Shown here: positions 41,376-52,593 of the stretch, piece after piece | How the letters are laid out: the number at the start of each line of letters is the position of its first letter | Position numbering within the stretch: the first letter of the stretch is position 1 | Assembly: GCA_934045075.1 (NCBI GenBank) | Contig: OW203747.1 | Coordinates: 7,646,357-7,710,356, forward strand | Direction: 5' to 3' | Origin: Yponomeuta sedellus | Taxonomy: Eukaryota > Arthropoda > Insecta > Lepidoptera > Yponomeutidae | DNA: 64,000 bases | The notes under the pieces: generated by a model | Database searches by the model: none | Told to the model about the DNA's origin: nothing | Seen by the model: only the letters and a program-made list of their open reading frames with translations | Made by a program: the position numbers and the translations under genes

Positions 41376-41620
41376 GTTAACACGAGCAGTAGACATAATT
41401 AAAACTGTTTTTATACGGATTCATGCTCGTTTATTAAAATTTTTACAATTTTCCAACGTTTCGGCACTTTTTCAGGTGCCGTGGTCCCGGATGACTGAGG
41501 TGACAGGTGTCTTTTAGAAAGCATTAACGGTTAGTTTACTACCCTCGGCAAAAATTACAAAAGTTAATTATGGAGTTACGTTCCAAAACTACGTCTACTA
41601 AAAAAGTCAACAATATTGAC
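41376..41620. repeat. Repeat P
   Basis: AAGGTTAACACGAGCAGTAG, TTCCAACGTTTCGGCACTTT, GACTGAGGTGACAGGTGTCT, GTTAGTTTACTACCCTCGGC, ATTATGGAGTTACGTTCCAA. Longest repeat P copy beside 13325-13700. Confidence 0.55.
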
Positions 41621-41652
41621 GATGTAGAGCTGCACAAACAACACTGCTTCTT

Positions 41653-41763
41653 TGTCTGGCCTAAAGCTTCACAGAGAAGCGGGGAGTCCCTAGATGGCAC
41701 AAGATCGTGAAGCTTGGAAACCCATGACCAAGGCGTATGTTCTGTAGTGGGCGTCAAATGGCT
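41653..41763 (+). pseudogene. RTE-like C-terminal end, second RTE family
   Basis: DREAWKPMTKAYVL, then a TAG where Gln is expected, then WASNG and a proper stop, followed by GATCATGATATGATGATGA. A second TAG lies upstream (REAGSP*MAQ). Inactive. Confidence 0.55.
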
Positions 41764-41849
41764 GATCATGATATGATGATGACGAACAAATATGCAGGAT
41801 ATTGGAGGTGTCATTCATCGCGGTGGCAGTGGCAAGTACATACCTATAT

Positions 41850-42000
41850 TATATTCTTTTTAGTGCACTAACCCGTGCTAAGGACAATTTTAAAAACCTA
41901 TTTAGAGACAAAAAATTCCACCCATGCCTCGACTCGAATTCGCAACCTGTGGCTAACCGTGCCAGCGCTCTCCCAACTGAGCTGATGGACGACTTAAGTC
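41850..42000 (-). mobile_element. SINE-tR1 diverged subfamily, simple copy
   Basis: TAGTGCACTAACCCGTGCTA, CCTATTTAGAGACAAAAAAT, tRNA-like part CGACTCGAATTCGCAACCTG..CCCAACTGAGCTGATGG. No inverted partner, unlike most copies. Confidence 0.65.
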
Positions 42001-42669
42001 AATGGTAATGGAATTAAGTTAATGGTAAGTACATAATATGCCCAACCTGTGCCATGCAGTTGAATATTGATAAGCTACATAAAAATATGTACCCACCTAG
42101 TTTAGCCCCTAGGTTACAAGCTCGGGAGTGCTGAAAACCAGCATTGGTGACTTGACTAATTGGTGGTAATCGACATGTTATATCATGTTATCAAGTGACA
42201 TTGTCAGCTGAACTCTATCAAATTACCAGAATGGACAAACGTAGTTTAACTATGTATAGTTATTATTTTTTTTAACCAAGTGTGTGGCTAAGAAGCTGCA
42301 TAACCTCCAGGCAGACGACTGGCAAGAGACACGTGGCGACTTCTTGCACCCGAGGCCAAGACCCACGTCGGGTCGCTGAGACTGTGGAATAATTTTAATG
42401 AAATATCGTGTGTTATTTGTTACGAACGGAGATTCTAATGAATAAAATGTCCCAACGCCATGAAGTGTCAACACTGTGCTTTCCGCATAAAAGGTACGTC
42501 TGTTTTCACTGCAGGCAGGGCGTCCGTCACTGCGCCGTTTGCTAGACTTGCAAACAAGCTTGAAAGGTGTTGGCTTTTTGTTTCGTGCACGGAGAAAGTT
42601 CCAGGGCTTGCCCCAACGTGACTCGAGCGGGAGAGCTGAGCGAGCGATGTATTTGCAGCATTGCTGGTC
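42001..42669. other. Unassigned
   Basis: A 74-codon minus frame (42250-42474) and GC-richer DNA at 42560-42660, no recognisable product. Confidence 0.4.
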
Positions 42670-42875
42670 TACATTGCGGGTGTCGTAAAAGGCGGCTAAG
42701 GGACAAAAACGGGGGGTTGGGCAGCAGCGCCCCCTGCGGTCAATTCCACCGAACTCCGACCTGCATGCCCAGCGTAAGGATTATGGGCATTAGCCCCTAT
42801 GATAGCACAACGTGGCGCTCTTTAGGGGAGGGCTATGTCCAGCAGTGGACTAGTATAGCCTGACGACGACGACTG
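42670..42875 (+). mobile_element. SIDE-RTE element
   Basis: GCGGGTGTCGTAAAAGGCGG..GTGGCGCTCTTTAGGGGAGG..GTGGACTAGTATAGCCTGAC and a (GAC)n tail. Confidence 0.65.
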
Positions 42876-42884
42876 GTCTACTGG

Positions 42885-42965
42885 CAGAGCAGTGGCAGCG
42901 CAGTGGTAGCACGCAAGCTGCATATTCGGGAGGTTTTATGTTTGAACCCTGGCATGTACCAATTG
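42885..42965 (+). mobile_element. tRNA-derived SINE head, decayed
   Basis: GCAGTGGTAGCACGCAAGCT and a box B relic GTTTGAACCCTGGCATG. No body recognised. Confidence 0.4.
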
Positions 42966-44309
42966 TTTTTTATAGGAATAGAGCTTACTCTTGACTTCTC
43001 TCTAGGCTGAGGGTTCAGATGAAGTCTATGATGGACCGAATTTGCCCAGAAAAAGCCTGTTCACACGAATCCTCAGGTTATAGGTGTCCGGAAAAACGGA
43101 GGCCGGCAAGGAGTTACACTTTGGCTGTGCGCATGACCTTGAATGACCTTGTCTTCTAAGTTATTTTCTAAATAAAAAAAAAATGCTGTCCCCGTAGCAA
43201 ATTTTTGGGTTTACCATACGAATAAAATAAAGGCACAGGTCTTTACTCAGAGAGAGGTATCGACTTTATTGGACCACGCGAGTCCTCGGCCGATACCCAA
43301 AATGAAATTGCCATCCCTTACCGGTGTACGCTTTTGGTGTGTCTATTTTGTCTCATTATTTTTTGCATTATTATTTATGTAAAGCACGTTTAAAAAGCAT
43401 GGAAATGAAGCAAATGTAGATCAAGTTTTTCTGGCGAAAACCCGACCTGACTCCGGACTGTTCCTATACAGGTCTGCCGCTCTCAAATCTGACTCTTTGT
43501 CATCTGATAAAGTTTGCAACTCCTAGACTAGGCTCAAAGAGTCCATAGCGGACCCAAAGGCCTATGATGGTGACTGGCAAGAGCTGGTTTTTTAACTTTA
43601 TTTAAATATTCATGGAAGGGTGTAGCGATCTCTAGATCTAGATCACCTGGTTTATAATTAGGATGTCGTCATCAAACCTTCATTTCCTAAGTTACGTTCA
43701 TTTGGGATTTTGTTGTGGCTATATCACACGCTGACAGAGGAGGAAATCATCGTGACGATAACCCTTAGTGTTTGATGCGTTCAAATATTTCGGCGCTTGA
43801 AATTGCCCATCCGTGGTGGACACGAGTATCGATATAGCTCATAATTACTCTTTCTTTGTCTCTAAGAGAAACCCTGTGCCCTGCAACGGGATGTATATAT
43901 GCTACAATATTTTATTTCTCTTTTAAAAACCAACTTATTTGTATTCCACACTCAGAAAGATTTCATCGAAATGTTATATTTCTATAACCCGCGTCGCGTT
44001 TTATTATAGCACACTCCTTTGACGCCCAGTATGTTTGATCACGCCCGTCGCTCGCTTCCGTCGCGTTCTATTAGGGCGAGCCCTGAGACCGAAGACAACC
44101 TGCATTTGTTTTAAGTTTGTGTACTCCCCGTGCTACGTTTTAAGCAGGCTTTCAGAATAGCGAGTCGTCCTGGATAGAGCTGCGCTGTTGCAATGGCCAC
44201 GCCGGATACGCTGCAAACACTTGTCAAAGTCATGTAAACTTTGCTGCGTATCCAATTCTAGTAGACCGGAAAGTGTATCAAATTCAATTGAAGCGATATT
44301 AGACGATTT
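42966..44309. other. Unassigned with repeat traces
   Basis: 43225-43340: repeat E (GGCACAGGTCTTTACTCAGA..CGAGTCCTCGGCCGATACCC). 43640-43920: mosaic like 21720-22090, then GTCTCTAAGAGAAACCCTGT. No gene. Confidence 0.4.
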
Positions 44310-44480
44310 AGTTTTTGAACTAAAGCTTTCGTAAGCAATGCAGATAACTAATTTGAATTCGGATTAAAATAAGTATCTTTTTTATCGGAAGAGTCCAACC
44401 AGATTTTGCGCCGATTTCTTGAGACAGAGCTTCGGTCGTCCATCGCTCGTCTCTTTGACTCTTTGGTCGAAGTAAGTTCA
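44310..44480 (+). repeat. Repeat B, diverged
   Basis: TTTTTGAACTAAAGCTTTCG, ATCGGAAGAGTCCAACCAGA, GAGACAGAGCTTCGGTCGTC. The GC-rich core is absent. Confidence 0.5.
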
Positions 44481-45140
44481 TTCGGATTCAAATCAATAAT
44501 GATTTATTTTTGTTCATTTTCGTTTGTCTTTTATTTTACATAGGTCACTCGTAATGAACAATCTAAGGATAGAATGTACGTTGAGTGCCCAATAAATTGA
44601 TCCAAATATGTTGGACGGTCCAATACGGAAGTAAACGGATTCGGCACTGTTTTTAATTTTTCCAGAACAAAACGACTAAACGAAAAAATCACGTATATTT
44701 AAATGCCCTCTGCAATCCTTTTCTTGTATGACTGTCACTCCGCAATACGGTAGAAAATGCCAGTGTAGGAGACATTTACCAATTGGGAAAAAAATTTACT
44801 TTACGATAAGTGTCTTATAATTGGTTGCCATATTTTACAACAACGTCAATTGAATAAATTGATTGGACAAGTATGTAGATAGTTGCTCATAGTTATACAA
44901 TCAACTTATTCAATTGGCGTTACTTAAGCTCACTCGATTTTTACAATGTTGTAAATGATTGAAAGGCAAACAACCGCTCGACGATGTTCTTTCTTTGACC
45001 GTGTTTTAAAAATTAACGTTTATTGTGACTATGTCATGCGTTCGAGGAACTAAAGTGAAAATTAACTATAACTCAAATTGATACGAGTGAATCGTTTGCT
45101 TTTGCTTTAAAGCCAAATCAGTTTTGAGGGTTAAACATTC
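44481..45140. other. Unassigned with inverted repeat
   Basis: CAATTGAATAAATTGATTG (44848-44866) and CAATCAACTTATTCAATTG (about 44898-44916) are inverted with one mismatch; TTTTACAACAACG/GTTGTAAA lie outside. MITE-like. Confidence 0.45.
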
Positions 45141-45260
45141 TGATGAAGCGAAAGATGCAGGCAGATGCTGGATGCGGCAAGCTGAAGACAGAGAGCTATG
45201 GCTCTCATTACGGGAGGGCTATGTCCAGCAGTGGACTAGTATAGCTTGACGATGGCGATG
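45141..45260 (+). pseudogene. RTE C-terminal end
   Basis: AGRCWMRQAEDRELWLSLRE, GYVQQWTSIA and a stop, then a GATGGCGATGGTGATGA tail. Same family as 33014-33370; the last about 30 codons only. Confidence 0.65.
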
Positions 45261-45379
45261 GTGATGAAGCGCAAGAGGTAATTCACCCTAGTAAGTGACA
45301 GACCCTGGTCTGTTCCTAGCCCCTGGGATTCAGATGTTTATGTCATGTGATTTTGGAGGTATGTCAACTGGAAATAATT

Positions 45380-45785
45380 ATAGTATTTTCTAAGGTTAAC
45401 ACGAGCATTAGACATATTAAAAACTGTATTTGCACGAATATTTACTCGTTTAATTTTACATTTTACAGTGGGAACCAGTGCTTAAGTGCATGAGACCCCC
45501 TCGCTAGAAGTGTGACTGTAGAGTTAATTCTAATTTCAATAACTAATAATCAATATTGTTGACTGTATATAAATGATTAGTTTGCCTATTTTGGAACGTA
45601 ACTTCATAATTTTCTTTTGTAATTCTTACGGGGGGTAGTGAATTAATAGTTAATGCTTTTAAAAAGACGCCTGTCACCTAAGTCTTTCGGGACTACGGTT
45701 CTTGCAAAAGTGCCGAAACGTCGGAAAATTGTAAAATTAACGATTAAAAAGAGTTTTGCATATCCGAGCAAATACAGTTTTTATT
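45380..45785. repeat. Repeat P, two facing parts
   Basis: A plus part (TCTAAGGTTAACACGAGCAT..) and a minus part (GTGCCGAAACGTCGGAAAAT, 45712-45731) face each other, with GTGACTGTAGAGTTAATTCT and ACTAATAATCAATATTG between. Confidence 0.5.
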
Positions 45786-45811
45786 ATAAAATAATTGTTG
45801 TCATATTGTAC

Positions 45812-46126
45812 CTAATTGCCTGACAAACTCATATTATTCCGATTTCCTTGGTGTGATTGGATCCAAAGTTTTGCAAGAATAACCAGCAGACGTTTTCCCT
45901 CTGAGTCAGTAGCGTCAAATAGTTCCTCAAAAGTTTTCCGCAGAACCTCACGACCCAAAACGCTCTGTCTCACCAAAGTAACCAGCGAGCGTATGATCGA
46001 GAGACATCGTTCCTTGGCTCCATCTCCCACGGCCTCATTACAGCCAATGCGTACACGCTCGCTTAGCGATGCACCGCGCCGTGTTTGCACAAAGACGCAC
46101 GCCTGCTCAGCAGTAGATGTAGCGTA
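45812..46126 (-). CDS. Orphan exon, unknown protein (104 codons, terminal)
   Basis: On the minus strand TATTTTCTTCCCGCCAG| (46127 upward) is a strong 3' splice site: polypyrimidine run, then CAG. The frame then reads YATSTAEQACVFVQTRRGAS, LSERVRIGCNEAVGDGAKER, CLSIIRSLVTLVRQSVLGRE.. and ends SLSGN at a TAG (45812-45814). The middle and C-terminal parts look helical with evenly spaced Leu/Ile/Val and charged residues, like an alpha-helical globular domain. It contains no stop and matches no repeat in the window. I do not recognise the family. Earlier exons would be above 46126 but none is evident to 48 kb. Repeat P begins about 30 bp past the stop. The plus frame 45816-46223 is its shadow. Alternatively it is an exon fragment carried by a transposon. 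Confidence 0.45.
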   Translation of the reverse strand, partial: YATSTAEQACVFVQTRRGASLSERVRIGCNEAVGDGAKERCLSIIRSLVTLVRQSVLGREVLRKTFEELFDATDSEGKRLLVILAKLWIQSHQGNRNNMSLSGN

Positions 46127-46171
46127 CTGGCGGGAAGAAAATAGCTTTCTTTTATTGACGTCAAACTTTTT

Positions 46172-47659
46172 TCAGTATGAAGCAGGAAGTTACTTGCTAG
46201 AACTGCATGCAACGAAAACATGAATTTTACGGTTTATTGACATAAAATCCACGTATTTAGATAAAATCAACGTATTTAGTGTACACTCTCAGTCTTAATT
46301 ATAAAAAGTCGATCATACTTCATCAAATACTTTTTGAAGTTAAAGTTAGGTCGGAGTTAAAGTAAGTTTATGATGGAAATTCCTGATATACGGCAGTTTT
46401 TGACGACCTAAACTGTTTTCGTCTTAATTGTGTTTAAGTGGAATCAATTTTTTTATAAATAAAATTGTGTCAACTAATTACATGGGTTTTATGTTTAAAA
46501 ATCCATACTGCGTTATACAAGAGCGCAAGGCAAAATAATCATGTATCTCTAAGTATAACCATACATAAAACCTAGATAATAAATCAGTCAATAGCATTTA
46601 TTATTATATTGGTATTTAATTTTTATTTTATTTTATTCAGGACACAAACTGTCGTAAAAAAAATCTATAAAAGTATGTGTATACAAAATTAGATCCAAAG
46701 GTCCCTTAAGTAAACAAAATATTAAGTAGAAAATACATACCACCTTAAGCAGTTAGAAAAAATGTTTAGAGATTTTGTAGTTGACCTCCAAGCAAAAATA
46801 GTTTTTAGTAATAAGTAGAACCTAGCATTGTCGGGGGCTGAAGAAGTTTAATCGATGGTGTTAGAAAGAGGGTTATGTTTTTCGAGTATCATGTACTTTC
46901 TCACGATCTGTAGTTACGATTGTTTTGATGGATTTGAGCTTGAAAGGTGGCATTAGATCTTTGGTAAAAGTTTATTATATAAAAAATATTGAAAATGTTA
47001 TTTTTATATTATTTTTAATGCACATGTGCTAAGGACAATTTTGTTATTTTTGCATTTTTTTACGTAGCTGGATATTTTTTGTAAATTTATATTTGGTAGA
47101 TTTTGATGCCGCAGCCGTTCTTACGTTAATAAGTATTTGTGCAACTTCTTTTTTTTTCGCGAGTCAGCATAATATACAACTACTTATAATAGTAATAATT
47201 AAGGAAAAAAAAGGAACTAAACCTAAAACATTCTAATTTAAATAAAATATTTGAGCCAGATCGCTGTCGGGCGGCAGAGTACCAAGAAGGCTGGCGGCAT
47301 TGCCTCGTTTTGCTTGAAAATTTATTTTCTTACAAATATGTTCTTTATGAACATTTCTTTAGTAAAATCTCCCAAATCGTTAAAATTATAAAGTGTTACA
47401 TTTCTACCATGTAAATAGATAAATAGAAAAAACACGTTTGTACAGAGATAGTTATTTAAAGAGGCATGCGCGAAATAACGAAAGCTAGTAAACATTATTT
47501 CGTGTCAATTTACGTTTAGCGCGAAATCTTTGTGCCTTTTCCGAGCAACTGTACCGTGCATTCTGTAGGTACTGTACTGTTGAACACAGACCGTGTTTAC
47601 TTGTCAAACGGAACCAGGATTGCATCGCATAAGCGCATGGCCACAGAATAGTTACAACC
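46172..47659. other. AT-rich, no gene seen
   Basis: 46172-47440 has no frame over 60 codons. 47485-47685 has a 66-codon minus frame without motif. If the 45812 exon is real this could be its intron. Confidence 0.4.
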
Positions 47660-47880
47660 GAAAGTGCAAATCGGTGTTCGGGCACTGACTGAAAATCAGC
47701 GTTGAAGGCTTGCCCATCAGCATAATATGTTGAGTCAGTTGCCGTTTATAGCAGCAGTGACACGCCGTGACCTTTCGTGTTCTTTTCTTTTTTTAAATGT
47801 TATGTAGTAATCTGTTTTAAGTTTGTTTTGTTATTGTGGCGTGTGTACTGTGGCTATAATAAATGTTTTTATCTACTCTG
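47660..47880 (+). mobile_element. LINE 3' end (family of 6840-7000)
   Basis: ACTGAAAATCAGCGTTGAAG, GGCTTGCCCATCAGCATAAT, GTGGCTATAATAAATGTTTT then TATCTACTC. Confidence 0.5.
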
Positions 47881-48295
47881 ATACTATAATACAAAGATTA
47901 TAAAGCTGAAAACAAAACTCTTATGACAAACATTACGCATAGGCCAAAAATAAACAAATAAAAAGTTTTATTACGATACAGGTCTTGTGTCGACACTTGT
48001 ATCATAAAATAACTTTTTAATCACAACGATACACCTATACAACCTCCAGCTGGACCAAGAAGCTCTCGAACGTTGTCGAACCTCTACTTAAAAAAAAAGA
48101 CGTTTCAATGAACGAGTCTGCGTCGACGCAACACGCATGCGTAATCGATATTTGTGCCTTGGCGCCAACATTTTACATTTAAAAAAATTTTCAATATTTA
48201 AACAAAGTTTGGTTCTGTTAAATATTATTTTATGTCTTATAGTAGGAGAGTAGATAAAGCAGTGTTTGACACTACATAACTTGGTCTTATAACAC
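47881..48295. other. Nothing recognised
   Basis: AT-rich with no frame or repeat match. Confidence 0.4.
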
Positions 48296-48556
48296 TACAG
48301 TCTATTTATTCTTACTTGTCCAATTTAGTAAACAAGATTCTACCCGTAAACTGTAACTTTTTAGTCCAAAACTGCCATATTTCCATAAATGAAGTAACCT
48401 GGAACACTCTTTTAGATAACACACTGCCAATTTTATAAACATAGTTCATGATAGTTCATGAATTTGCGAGAAAATGTCTAGTTTAGGCATCTAATCTCAA
48501 TTTTAAGGTTAGAATCTTGTTTACTAAATTGGACAAGTAAGAATAAATAGACTGTA
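48296..48556. mobile_element. Tc1/mariner-type MITE, perfect long TIRs
   Basis: CAGTCTATTTATTCTTACTT.. (48298-48342) and its exact complement (48510-48554) are 45-bp TIRs with no mismatch. TA stands at both outer edges, fitting a TA TSD and the CAGT start common in Tc1/mariner. The 167-bp core has no coding sequence. Confidence 0.75.
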
Positions 48557-48639
48557 CTGTGATACTATAAAAAAAACTCGTGTAATAAGAACCCTTTTTA
48601 TGTTACAGTAACATAAACTACTATTTCTTTTTCTTCTTC

Positions 48640-48960
48640 TGTTTTATTATATAGCCCCGTATGTGTCCCACTGCTGGGCAAAGGCGAGCCTTTTACTTTC
48701 CACTCCTTCCTGTTTATGACTACTCCTGCTAACCTGCTATAAAAAGGTAGCGAGGCCGTCCCGCCATCTAAACTTGGGTCGTCACGTTTGCGATATCCCT
48801 TCGTGGAACCCAGTCAATGAAGATTTTTTCCCACCTGTTTTGGGCGATATCCCTCGCGTGGAACTCAGTCAGTGAGGATTTTCGCCCACTTGTTTTGGGC
48901 CCATAGGGCTTACGTGGCTCTACATAGTGCCTGGTTATCATTTTTTTTGTTTTTTATTTA
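48640..48960. repeat. Decayed retroelement piece with tandem 2 x 55 bp
   Basis: GTGTCCCACTGCTGGGCAAA, TTCCACTCCTTCCTGTTTAT recur at 13240-13310. 48791-48844 (CGATATCCCTTCGTGGAACC..) is repeated at 48845-48899 with several changes. Confidence 0.5.
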
Positions 48961-49280
48961 GTTTATATACGTCCCACTGCAGGTTCTCTTCTGAGAGGGA
49001 GGGAGAGAGAGTATTATTATTAAATTCTTTACTAAGCCGTTGATGCCGGCTGTCATGTAATGGCAGCCGTTAATCCATGTCAGAGGCCTTAAGTGCGGCC
49101 TGATAACTTCTGACAGTAAGGCCCGCCACTGTCTTACAATTCTCCACCAACCCGAACTTGGCCCCCGTGGTGGAGTATGGTGGCGCTGCGATGCAGGAAG
49201 AGACCCGTGCCCCAGCAGTGGGGACATACCGTTATCAATCCTTGTATGTCCCCACTCCTGGGGCACGGGTCTCTTGTGAC
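48961..49280 (+). mobile_element. Repeat E, then SINE-5S with tail-to-tail inversion
   Basis: 48960-49015 repeat E. 49028-49228 SINE-5S body and tail (CCCCAGCAGTGGGGACATAC), then CGTTATCAATCCTTGTATGT and CCCCACTCCTGGGGCACGGG, an inverted tail of the same family. No 5S head. Confidence 0.65.
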
Positions 49281-49841
49281 ACTGCGATTTGGCAATTTTA
49301 AGCATAAACGGATATTGTGAACATTCTAGACATGCAGGTTTCCTCACGATGTTGCTGCTACAACTTAAAAAACTAAGTTATTGATACGAGCCAGGATTCA
49401 AACCCACGAATACCGTTGTCACAACCGCTGCGCTGGTAGCACAGCACTTTGTAACATTTTGTATATTAACATTTATTGACAACTTACAAAAATTTATTTT
49501 GAATGAAGTATACAGAAGTGCATAAAGACTTATATATTCATAACTTGTCCATTCACGCTATTCCGAATTCCTCCAGCCAAGAGAAGTTGTGTGCACAGAA
49601 CGACTTTGTATGGAGTGATTCATTCAGGACACGTTCAAGGAATCTATACAGGGTGATAAAATACTGATGCCCGAAACGAAAACCGCGCACACTGGAGACA
49701 TTAACCAAACAGTCCATACAATTTTGCTGGAAATCCAATTAATTTTTAGGCTACAAATGTTACAAATAAATATTAACGCGCAATGGACACTTAAATTTTA
49801 ACATGTTGTGATATGAAGATTAGTATGATGTTATATGATGA
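49281..49841. other. Unassigned with tRNA-like relic
   Basis: 49388-49445 (GCCAGGATTCAAACCCACGA..CCGCTGCGCTGGTAGCAC) is a minus-strand tRNA-derived head. 49553-49738 holds a 61-codon minus frame, not recognised. Confidence 0.35.
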
Positions 49842-49854
49842 TAATTATAAACAT

Positions 49855-50030
49855 TTTTAAAAACCTATTTAGAGGTTAAAAATTTCACCCATGCCGGGAT
49901 TCGAACCCGCAACCTCTGGCTATCCGTACCAGCGCTCTACCAATTGAGCCAATGGGCGACTCACGCCCACTAAATAGGTTTTTAAATTTGTTCCTTAGCA
50001 CGGGTTAGTGCATTAAAAATAAAAATAGTG
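49855..50030 (+). mobile_element. SINE-tR1 foldback copy, 13-bp TSD
   Basis: TAATTATAAACAT at 49842-49854 and 50031-50043. Left part: inverted tRNA-like module starting TTTTAAAAACCTATTTAGAG. At about 49970 it jumps to the forward 3' end CTAAATAGGTTTTTAAATTT..AAAAATAGTG. Confidence 0.8.
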
Positions 50031-50254
50031 TAATTATAAACATACCTATATACTCGTATGTTCTATATACTGTTGTCTTTTTCTTTGTCGCTATTCAAAA
50101 AAAATCCATATCCACAAAATTGCCAGCGCTAGAGTTTTCCTCTTAAACTCTGAGCACATGCGGAGTCAGAACCCGTTTGCATTTGCCACACACACGTTGA
50201 AACATTTTCAGCATTCGTCCCTATCTCACCAATAGGTACTTACTGTACCGCACA

Positions 50255-50400
50255 ACTGAGTTATGTTTGTATCATTATTCTGTATGTTTAAGTTTTGACA
50301 ATCTGTACTGTTAATTTGTCACTCTGTACTGTTAATTTGTGATATAATATGTGTGTGTCTCATGGAAATAAATCTTTATCTATCTTATCCTATCTAAAAT
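50255..50400 (+). mobile_element. LINE 3' end with (TATC)n tail
   Basis: GGAAATAAATCTTTATCTAT. Just upstream CTGTACTGTTAATTTGT is present twice in tandem. Confidence 0.45.
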
Positions 50401-50921
50401 TATGACGTGAAAACCGGTTTTGGTCGCGGCGCCTACCCCAAGTTACTAACAATGCTATAACTTTTGTGTTCTACATTTGCTATGGTAATGGGTACATACC
50501 CTTACTCAAATAATAAGATTAGATTATATTAATAGATTAAAAATCTTTATTGTACACACCAAAATATAAAATACAATAAGTTAATCTAACAAGCGGTAAA
50601 TCGAAAGCCTATTCGCGTACGTGAAACCCGGGGTTGTAAGCAAACACCCGATGTATCAAAGGCTGTTATTGAAACTCAAGTCTCTCCGACCATAACTCAT
50701 CCGACCACCGCATTTGAAATTCAGCACGAAACGGTCTGGATTTACCTTCAATACTTAGAAGTGAAACAGTCTGCATGCGGAAATGGGAGCTGCGATATTA
50801 CTTTGGAGCTGTCATACTCGTATTACTGTGAATAGAATAGTGGGTAAATGTTAAGTTTTACTGATAAATTATGCAACTCAATTCAATACTTTTATTTTGG
50901 AACAAGTTCTAAGTATTAGCC
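50401..50921. other. Unassigned
   Basis: 50520-50600 could be a LINE 3' end (AAAAATCTTTATTGTACACA). No gene. Confidence 0.4.
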
Positions 50922-51056
50922 CCGGTTTCTGGTATACTAACAAGCCGTTAATCTATTGTTAACAGCTGTCAGTTGGCCAAAGTGCATACAAAAAAAACAT
51001 TTGAAAGCTGTTTACAGTAGATTAACAGATTGTTAGTGTACGAAAAACTGGGGGTT
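50922..51056. mobile_element. MITE, about 50-bp TIRs
   Basis: CCCCGGTTTCTGGTATACTA, ACAAGCCGTTAATCTATTGT, TAACAGCTGTC mirrored by GAAAGCTGTTTACAGTAGAT, TAACAGATTGTTAGTGTACG, AAAAACTGGGGG. Confidence 0.65.
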
Positions 51057-51747
51057 TTAGTATAATAAAATTAGTATAATGAAATTGACAATAATAATAA
51101 TAATGCCATATTATGTAAATTTAAAAAGTATTAGCAAGTAAGCGATTTGTTGATTTTCTTTTCATAGAGGTGTTGGGACAAAAGTATTTTTTTTTTATAT
51201 TCTCAGGGTATTTTTATAATTTCACTTTTTAACATGTAGTTGTATTGGTTGGTGCCGGCGTAAAGGTTACAGACAGAGATGATAGAGATTACTATATTTA
51301 CATAAGAGAAAACTTTTATCAAAAACCGAGAGGATTGTTTCATAGGCGTCTGTTTATGACGTTGCTATGACTCCCTGCGCACATAAAGTATGCGCTGCGT
51401 CCATTGCACGAGCTCTGTATCCGTGGCACGGATGGCGGAGACGCCACACACACTTATAACACAATTTCACACACGATGCCAATAATCATAAAAAAAATCT
51501 AAAAAAGGCATGTAATTTTTTTATGTTCAAAATACTCTTGAAAATGTAACTTCGTATGACAGTATGTCTCTGTTACTAAGTTAGGCCCAACGCAAGATAA
51601 ATCACTTCCCTAATAAAAGTAAACAACCCGCATTCTCCTAATTTGTTCAACAGTCGTTTAACTCCATACGTTATCTCTGTTCACGGTCTCGTACCGTCAG
51701 CATGACAAACTAGTAAGAACTTCATTTACATAACTTTTTTTTTTAAA
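51057..51747. other. Nothing recognised
   Basis: No frame, RNA or repeat match seen. Confidence 0.4.
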
Positions 51748-51907
51748 TACAGGCACATACATTGCTTCTGGCCCCATACAAGGATACCCTGTGTCGTGAG
51801 AACCAGAAACAACGACAGCACAAACATGTAAACATCCAAGATCTGGGTTTTATTTTTGTTCCCAGCCGCATGGTAGGTAGATGCGCTACCGCTTCGCCAC
51901 AGATATC
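51748..51907 (-). mobile_element. SINE-Gly, box B deleted
   Basis: AATACAGGCACATACATTGC, AACAACGACAGCACAAACAT, head CCGCATGGTAGGTAGATGCG, CTACCGCTTCGCCACAG. The GGTTCGAATCC segment is missing, so this copy should be silent for pol III. Confidence 0.7.
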
Positions 51908-52190
51908 GTACTGAAAAGATTTATACAGCGTCCAGCGGCACCTTCTATCACAATAGATGGGTGAAGGGACCACTCAGACGCAGTGTCTGTGACATTGTTT
52001 GCAGGTAAAATTCTTGAGTTATAGTATTTTCTAAGGTTAACACGAGCACTAGACATAATAAAAACTGTTTTACACAGATTTTACTCGTTTATTTTACATT
52101 TTTACAATTTTCCTACGGTTTGGTACTTTTTCAAGTGCCGTGGCCTCGAAAGACTAAAATAAATGTAAAATCCGTGTAAAACTTTTTTTA
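51908..52190. repeat. Mosaic-repeat tail, then repeat P
   Basis: 51908-51990: TTTATACAGCGTCCAGCGGC, GGGTGAAGGGACCACTCAGA, inverse of the end of 21720-22090. 52020-52190: repeat P (TTTCCTACGGTTTGGTACTT, AAGTGCCGTGGCCTCG). Confidence 0.5.
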
Positions 52191-52374
52191 TTACTTGAGT
52201 TATTTGTCCTCAAGTCTTAAGTTGTATAAAGCTACTCTGTTTTCAAGGGTGTATCCTGATAGGGCTGTTTTTCAGCATCTGGATAGGCATGCATGAGCTG
52301 AGGGTAACACTATTTATCAGATGAACATGTAATTCTACTCTTATCTACTATAAATGTAGAACATAAGTTGTGAT

Positions 52375-52520
52375 AAATTTAGATAGATAGAATATTCTTT
52401 ATTGCGTGTACACCAGGGATTACATGAGAGACTTAAAAACAGTTCAGTACTAATGGCGGCCTTATTACTAAAAGTAATTTCTTCCAGATAACCATTGACG
52501 GAAAAGAAGAAACGGAAACT
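52375..52520 (-). mobile_element. LINE-A 3' end
   Basis: TCTTTATTGCGTGTACACCA, GGGATTACATGAGAGACTTA, AATGGCGGCCTTATTACTAA, TTTCTTCCAGATAACC. Confidence 0.65.
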
Positions 52521-52593
52521 AAATGACGGGTAGTCTGCGTAAAAATTTACTCCTTTTGTTGGACATTTATATCTGATAATAAACCATATATTT

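Noticed and set aside
49553..49738. 61-codon minus frame reading VSSVRGFRFGHQYFITLYRF
   Set aside because: Protein-like but short, with no splice sites or recognised motif; insufficient to call.
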